A DNA stretch of 64,000 nt from Paenibacillus anaericanus. GTDB taxonomy: Bacteria; Bacillota; Bacilli; Paenibacillales; Paenibacillaceae. The notes beneath the pieces were generated by a model that was not told the DNA's origin, did not search any database, and saw only the letters and a list, made by a program, of their open reading frames with translations. Shown in pieces: positions 60,380 to 64,000 of this stretch. Location of the stretch: positions 1-64,000 of the forward strand of contig NZ_RZNY01000005.1 of assembly GCF_003994475.1 (NCBI RefSeq). Direction: 5' to 3'. Every line of letters starts with the position of its first letter. The first letter of the stretch is position 1. Position numbers and translations under genes: made by a program.

Positions 60380-60640
60380 ATGTCTGAGCCGCCGATCGAT
60401 TTAAGGGGAAATTATCCAGTTAAGTTGTTCCGAGAAATCGCCATTCATCTTTTAACTGGAATAACTCCAGTTAATTCAACTGAGTTCTATCGCTATTGCT
60501 TCAAAACGTCAAATCAGCGGGAGAAATTCCAGTTAAGTTACCTAGCGGAGGTATTTGAGTCACATTAGCTGGAGAAATTACTGTTATTCATTCTCACCTC
60601 GTTGAGCGAACTTCCAGTTGCTAATTGGATTGTGAGCAAC
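60380..60640. repeat. Degenerate CCAGTTAA repeat cluster before htrC
   Basis: CCAGTTAAGTTG (near 60417), the perfect hairpin TTAACTGGA/TCCAGTTAA (60452-60474), CCAGTTAAGTTACC (near 60530), GCTGGAGAAATTAC and CTTCCAGTTG are variants of one short unit, often preceded by GGGAGAAATT. No gene is evident in the 60178-61071 gap; the remaining part (60640-61071) shows no clear structure. Confidence 0.65.
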
Positions 60641-61071
60641 TCTTTTTGTGGAATGTGGAATAGAGTGATTTGATCTGAATATTAACCAGATCTTTGCATA
60701 TGCGCCTGACGCAAAGGGTGATTCCTGCGCATCGGGCTCTTTGTCATGTTCTCCCGAAATTTATCCTATTGGAAAATGTTTCAGAGCACTTTATTGTGGT
60801 AAAATAAATCTATCAATCTAGCACGACTTACTATTAGTGTAGTCCGTGATAGAGCAAAACATTCCTAAGTCATAAAAAAAATTAAAAAGCACCTCCGAAA
60901 CGGCAACTTAATGACAGTTCATGGCGTTAAAGAAGTGAAGGAAACTGTGGGAATATGGGGTTGCTATCCCCGCATAAAGTTGAAAGTAACCCTTACTTTA
61001 GGGAGCAAATAGATAATATTTAGATCATGGGATGATATACCCGGGTAGAGTCATGGAGGGGGAGAGTTCGG

Positions 61072-62322
61072 ATGGGACTGTTTGAAGACGATTTTTATTC
61101 TACAAAGATAACGAAACGTAGCGTCCGTACGGCAAAAGATAGTGGCTGGGGATTGCGAAGAAGCAAGCAGCGAACGGGATTATCCACGCTCCAGATTTCA
61201 CTGATCTCCTCCGTCTTAAGTGTGATTGTTACTGTATTACTTATTAGCTTCATTTCAGGAAACCCCTTCTCTACCCGAGGTGGATCATCTGCGAGTGCAG
61301 GCGCGGGAGATCCTTATGATCGAATTAGTCAGGCGGCTTCAAAGGTTGGACCTACTGTAGTAAGTATTCTAAATCATAGTGAACTTTCGGGCGGCGATCC
61401 TGATTTGGCTGCGCTGGGTTCTGGGGTTATTTTTAAGAAACAAGATGGCAAGGCCTATATCATTACAAATGCGCATGTGATCGCTGATGCTGAGGATCTG
61501 GAAGTTGTAACTAGCGAAGGTGAATCTAAGAAAGCAAAGGTAACAGGCCAGGATCAGATGAATGATATTGCGGTCCTGGAGATTGATGACAAAGGTATAG
61601 ATACGGTCATTAATCTGGGAGATTCTAAGAAACTTAGACTCGGTGAGACGGTCATTGCCATTGGCAATCCACTCGGACTTGGCGGGACGCTTACTTCAGG
61701 GATTGTCAGTTATCCGAGCCGGGTCATTCCGGTGTCTCTTAATCAAGATGGTGTGTATGATTGGGAGCAGGAAGTGATCCAGACCGATGCAGCGATCAAC
61801 GAAGGAAATAGTGGCGGTGCGCTGGTTGATTTGAATGGAGAATTGATCGGAATTAATACGATGAAGATTTCCGACATGGGTGTGGAAGGACTCGGATTCG
61901 CAATACCTGTGAATGAAGTGATGAAGACGGTCGATGATTTAATGTTACACGGCAAAGTGGTGCGCCCATACCTAGGTGTATACACATTGGATCTCGATAA
62001 TCCATATTCGCAATTAACCGATGAACAACGCAAGGAAATTAAGCTACCGAATGATGTCAATGATGGAGTAATCGTACTTGAGGCATATGGTCCGGCGAAG
62101 GAAGCAGGATTCAAGCTGAACGATATTATTACGCAACTTGACGAGCAGCCGATTGAATCCACGCGGGAACTGCGTAAATACTTATATGAGAGCAAGAAGA
62201 TCGGCGACACGCTGAAAGTAAGCTATTATCGTAATGGCGAACTACTGACTGCAACGTTGAAGCTTACAGATAAGCCCTCGCAGGCTGAAATTGAAGATGA
62301 GCTCAATACAGAAGAGGAGTAG
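61072..62322 (+). CDS. htrC: HtrA-type serine protease (HtrC/YyxA)
   Basis: A 416-residue membrane-anchored DegP/HtrA protease. The N-terminal cytoplasmic part and one transmembrane segment (LISSVLSVIVTVLLISFISG) precede the trypsin-like domain. The catalytic triad is His135 (ITNAHVIAD), Asp165 (NDIAVLEI) and Ser247 (GNSGGAL). A PDZ domain follows (VRPYLGVYTLDL, EAGFKLNDIITQLDEQPIES). It degrades or refolds damaged extracytoplasmic proteins. Its place after walJ is the same as in B. subtilis. GGAGGGGGAG precedes the ATG. Confidence 0.95.
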   Translation: MGLFEDDFYSTKITKRSVRTAKDSGWGLRRSKQRTGLSTLQISLISSVLSVIVTVLLISFISGNPFSTRGGSSASAGAGDPYDRISQAASKVGPTVVSILNHSELSGGDPDLAALGSGVIFKKQDGKAYIITNAHVIADAEDLEVVTSEGESKKAKVTGQDQMNDIAVLEIDDKGIDTVINLGDSKKLRLGETVIAIGNPLGLGGTLTSGIVSYPSRVIPVSLNQDGVYDWEQEVIQTDAAINEGNSGGALVDLNGELIGINTMKISDMGVEGLGFAIPVNEVMKTVDDLMLHGKVVRPYLGVYTLDLDNPYSQLTDEQRKEIKLPNDVNDGVIVLEAYGPAKEAGFKLNDIITQLDEQPIESTRELRKYLYESKKIGDTLKVSYYRNGELLTATLKLTDKPSQAEIEDELNTEEE

Positions 62323-62415
62323 ATCGGGACAACAAGAGCCCTTTCGAACCTTCCATGCCTTTACTAAGGCAATAGCAATAATGAATTCGACTGATATAGA
62401 ATGAATGACACTTGG

Positions 62416-62475
62416 AGATCCCCTTACATTATGGCCGTTTGAATAGACGCCCTACAGTGTAGCGGGGATCTTTTA
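62416..62475 (+). terminator. htrC terminator
   Basis: AGATCCCC pairs with GGGGATCT, with TTACA/TGTAG-like inner pairing across a 40-base loop, followed by TTTATTATT. Confidence 0.8.
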
Positions 62476-62509
62476 TTATTGTGGAAGAAGCGGGAGGTTG
62501 GTATTGGTG

Positions 62510-64000
62510 ATGATGGATTGTCTATTTGCCAGTAAAGGAAGAGAGAATAGGCTTCAGCAGATGGCGTCCATGCCTCTTGATCTATTAGTGATTGGTGGGG
62601 GAATTACGGGATCGGGTATTGCCTTGGATGCAGCTGCGCGTGGAATGAAGGTTGGCTTGGTTGATATGCAGGATTTCGCAGCAGGGACCTCCAGTCGATC
62701 AACTAAGCTGGTACATGGTGGCCTAAGGTACTTGAAACAACTAGAAATACGACTGGTGGCCGAAGTGGGTAAAGAACGAGCCATCGTGTATGAGAATGGA
62801 CCTCATGTAACGACTCCAGAACGGATGCTGCTCCCCTTCTATAAAGGAGGGACATTTGGTAGTCTCAGTACTTCTCTGGGCCTTCGGGTGTATGATTTCT
62901 TGGCAGGTGTCAAAAAATTAGAACGTCGGAGGATGCTCTCAGCAACAGAGACACTAGGAAGAGAGCCCTTGCTAAATGCATCTAACCTGCTAGGTGGCGG
63001 TTCTTATGTAGAGTACCGCACGGATGACGCAAGGCTGACGATTGAAGTATTAAAGGAGGCTGTGCAGAGGGGAGCGCAGGCTGTGAATTATACAAAGGTA
63101 AATCAATTTATTTATGATAATGGCAAAATGATCGGTGCGTCTTTAACGGATGTACTTAGTGGGAGCACTTACGTGGTCTTGGCGCGGAAAATAGTCAATG
63201 CCGCAGGTCCTTGGGTCGATACACTACGCGAATTCGATGATTCAAAGCAGGGTAAGAGGCTCCAACTGACGAAAGGGATCCATTTGGTGATGGATCGCAG
63301 CCGTTTTCCCCTACGGCAGGCGATTTATTTCGATACCTCCGATGGCAGAATGATGTTCGCTATTCCACGAGACGGCAAGGCTTATATCGGCACAACGGAT
63401 ACGGAGTACACAGGAGATATTGCTCATCCTCAAGTGAATGCCGCTGACCAGCAGTATATATTGGATGCTCTTCGTGATATGTTCCCTGAGATTGACTTGA
63501 CTGCCGATGATGTGGAGTCGAGTTGGGCAGGCGTTCGCCCCCTGATCTATGAGGAAGGAAAAGGCCCCTCAGAAATCTCCCGTAAGGATGAAATTTGGCA
63601 GTCGGCCTCGGGGCTTATTTCGATGGCAGGTGGTAAATTAACAGGCTATCGAAAAATGGCTGAAACGGTAGTTGATCGGATTGCGGTACAGTTGGAGGAA
63701 GAAGGTGTGGGTTCTTTCCTGGCCTGTGCGACAAAGGGTGTTCCAATATCGGGTGGACGAGTTGGTGGATCGGATTCTTTTAATGATTATGTGCTGAGGA
63801 AGGCTGATGAAGGCGAGAAGCGGGGAGTTTCCTGGGAATTGGCAGAGATATGGGCCCGTAAATACGGTTCTAATGTTGGTCGATTATATGAGTGGTTCGA
63901 TGTACATACTACACAGGCGGATGTTGCCTCTAATTGTGGGTTGCCGCCCGAAGTAGGTGTTCCTCTTCTGTATGCGATGAATGAGGAGATGGCGGCAACA
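62510..64000 (+). CDS. glpD: Glycerol-3-phosphate dehydrogenase, 3' end outside the window
   Basis: The first 497 codons of an FAD-dependent GlpD, open to the window edge (family length is about 550). The FAD fold is LLVIGGGITGSGIALDAAAR (residues 25-44), with DFAAGTSSRSTKLVHGGLRY, NAAGPWVDTLREF, GTTDTEYTGDI and SMAGGKLTGYRKMAE as hallmark segments. It oxidises glycerol-3-phosphate to dihydroxyacetone phosphate at the membrane. The start is one of several in-frame codons (TTG 62504, GTG 62507, ATG 62510, ATG 62513) behind GGGAGG. Confidence 0.94.
   Translation, partial: MMDCLFASKGRENRLQQMASMPLDLLVIGGGITGSGIALDAAARGMKVGLVDMQDFAAGTSSRSTKLVHGGLRYLKQLEIRLVAEVGKERAIVYENGPHVTTPERMLLPFYKGGTFGSLSTSLGLRVYDFLAGVKKLERRRMLSATETLGREPLLNASNLLGGGSYVEYRTDDARLTIEVLKEAVQRGAQAVNYTKVNQFIYDNGKMIGASLTDVLSGSTYVVLARKIVNAAGPWVDTLREFDDSKQGKRLQLTKGIHLVMDRSRFPLRQAIYFDTSDGRMMFAIPRDGKAYIGTTDTEYTGDIAHPQVNAADQQYILDALRDMFPEIDLTADDVESSWAGVRPLIYEEGKGPSEISRKDEIWQSASGLISMAGGKLTGYRKMAETVVDRIAVQLEEEGVGSFLACATKGVPISGGRVGGSDSFNDYVLRKADEGEKRGVSWELAEIWARKYGSNVGRLYEWFDVHTTQADVASNCGLPPEVGVPLLYAMNEEMAAT

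Noticed and set aside
60308-60568. An 86-residue open frame in the CCAGTTAA repeat region
   Set aside because: It starts inside repeat sequence and has no family resemblance or initiation signal.

Overview
The window is the replication-origin region of a low-to-mid GC, endospore-forming Firmicute, most likely a Paenibacillus or close relative. This rests on gene order and content: dnaA-dnaN-yaaA-recF-remB-gyrB runs leftward, and rpmH-rnpA-spoIIIJ-jag-mnmE-mnmG-rsmG-noc-soj-spo0J runs rightward. Spore-related genes (spoIIIJ, soj/spo0J, yyaC, a YheC/D-type coat protein) and a walRKHIJ-htrC cluster are also present. No database search was possible; all names come from reading motifs and gene order.

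Left arm (1-15253, mostly minus strand, leading away from the origin): the 5' end of a 16S rRNA gene with tandem promoters, an HD-GYP gene, gyrA, a YheC/D-type ATP-grasp gene, then a 2-keto-3-deoxygluconate block (eda, kdgK, LacI-type regulator) between gyrA and gyrB. Then come gyrB, remB, recF, yaaA, dnaN and dnaA. The dnaN-dnaA gap carries DnaA boxes and degenerate tandem repeats.

Origin (about 13.4-18.4 kb): DnaA-box clusters lie on both sides of dnaA and again just before rpmH. A gluconate pair (gntR-gntK) sits between dnaA and rpmH, so the usual dnaA/rpmH origin interval is split by metabolic genes.

Right arm (18404-64000, mostly plus strand): rpmH to spo0J, with two parS sites; a cysteine-desulfurase-like gene; DUF4446; yyaC; DUF3343; an MscS channel; DUF951; tRNA-Ser(CGA); a yjzC-type small gene; rpsF-ssb-rpsR; and an oppABCDF-type peptide importer. 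These are followed by an AraC-type regulator with an unusual C-terminal half, an LCP cell-wall ligase, a CBS protein, a MazG-like protein, yybS-gdpP-rplI-dnaC, the decayed remains of a probable tetR/transporter pair, purA, a membrane-anchored acidic protein, a G5/LysM/M23 cell-wall protein, walRKHIJ, htrC, and a glpD running off the window end.

The most unusual content is between the genes. A dispersed structured element occurs at 21605-21720 and, inverted, at 41236-41348: its short strands are conserved while its flanking arms differ in sequence but stay complementary. The jag-mnmE gap also holds an array of small CCCC/GGGG hairpins and a 120-bp tandem duplication. A second repeat family is shared by the dnaA-dnaN gap and the walJ-htrC gap. 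One parS sits inside a nested inverted repeat. I found no CRISPR array, prophage or insertion sequence.
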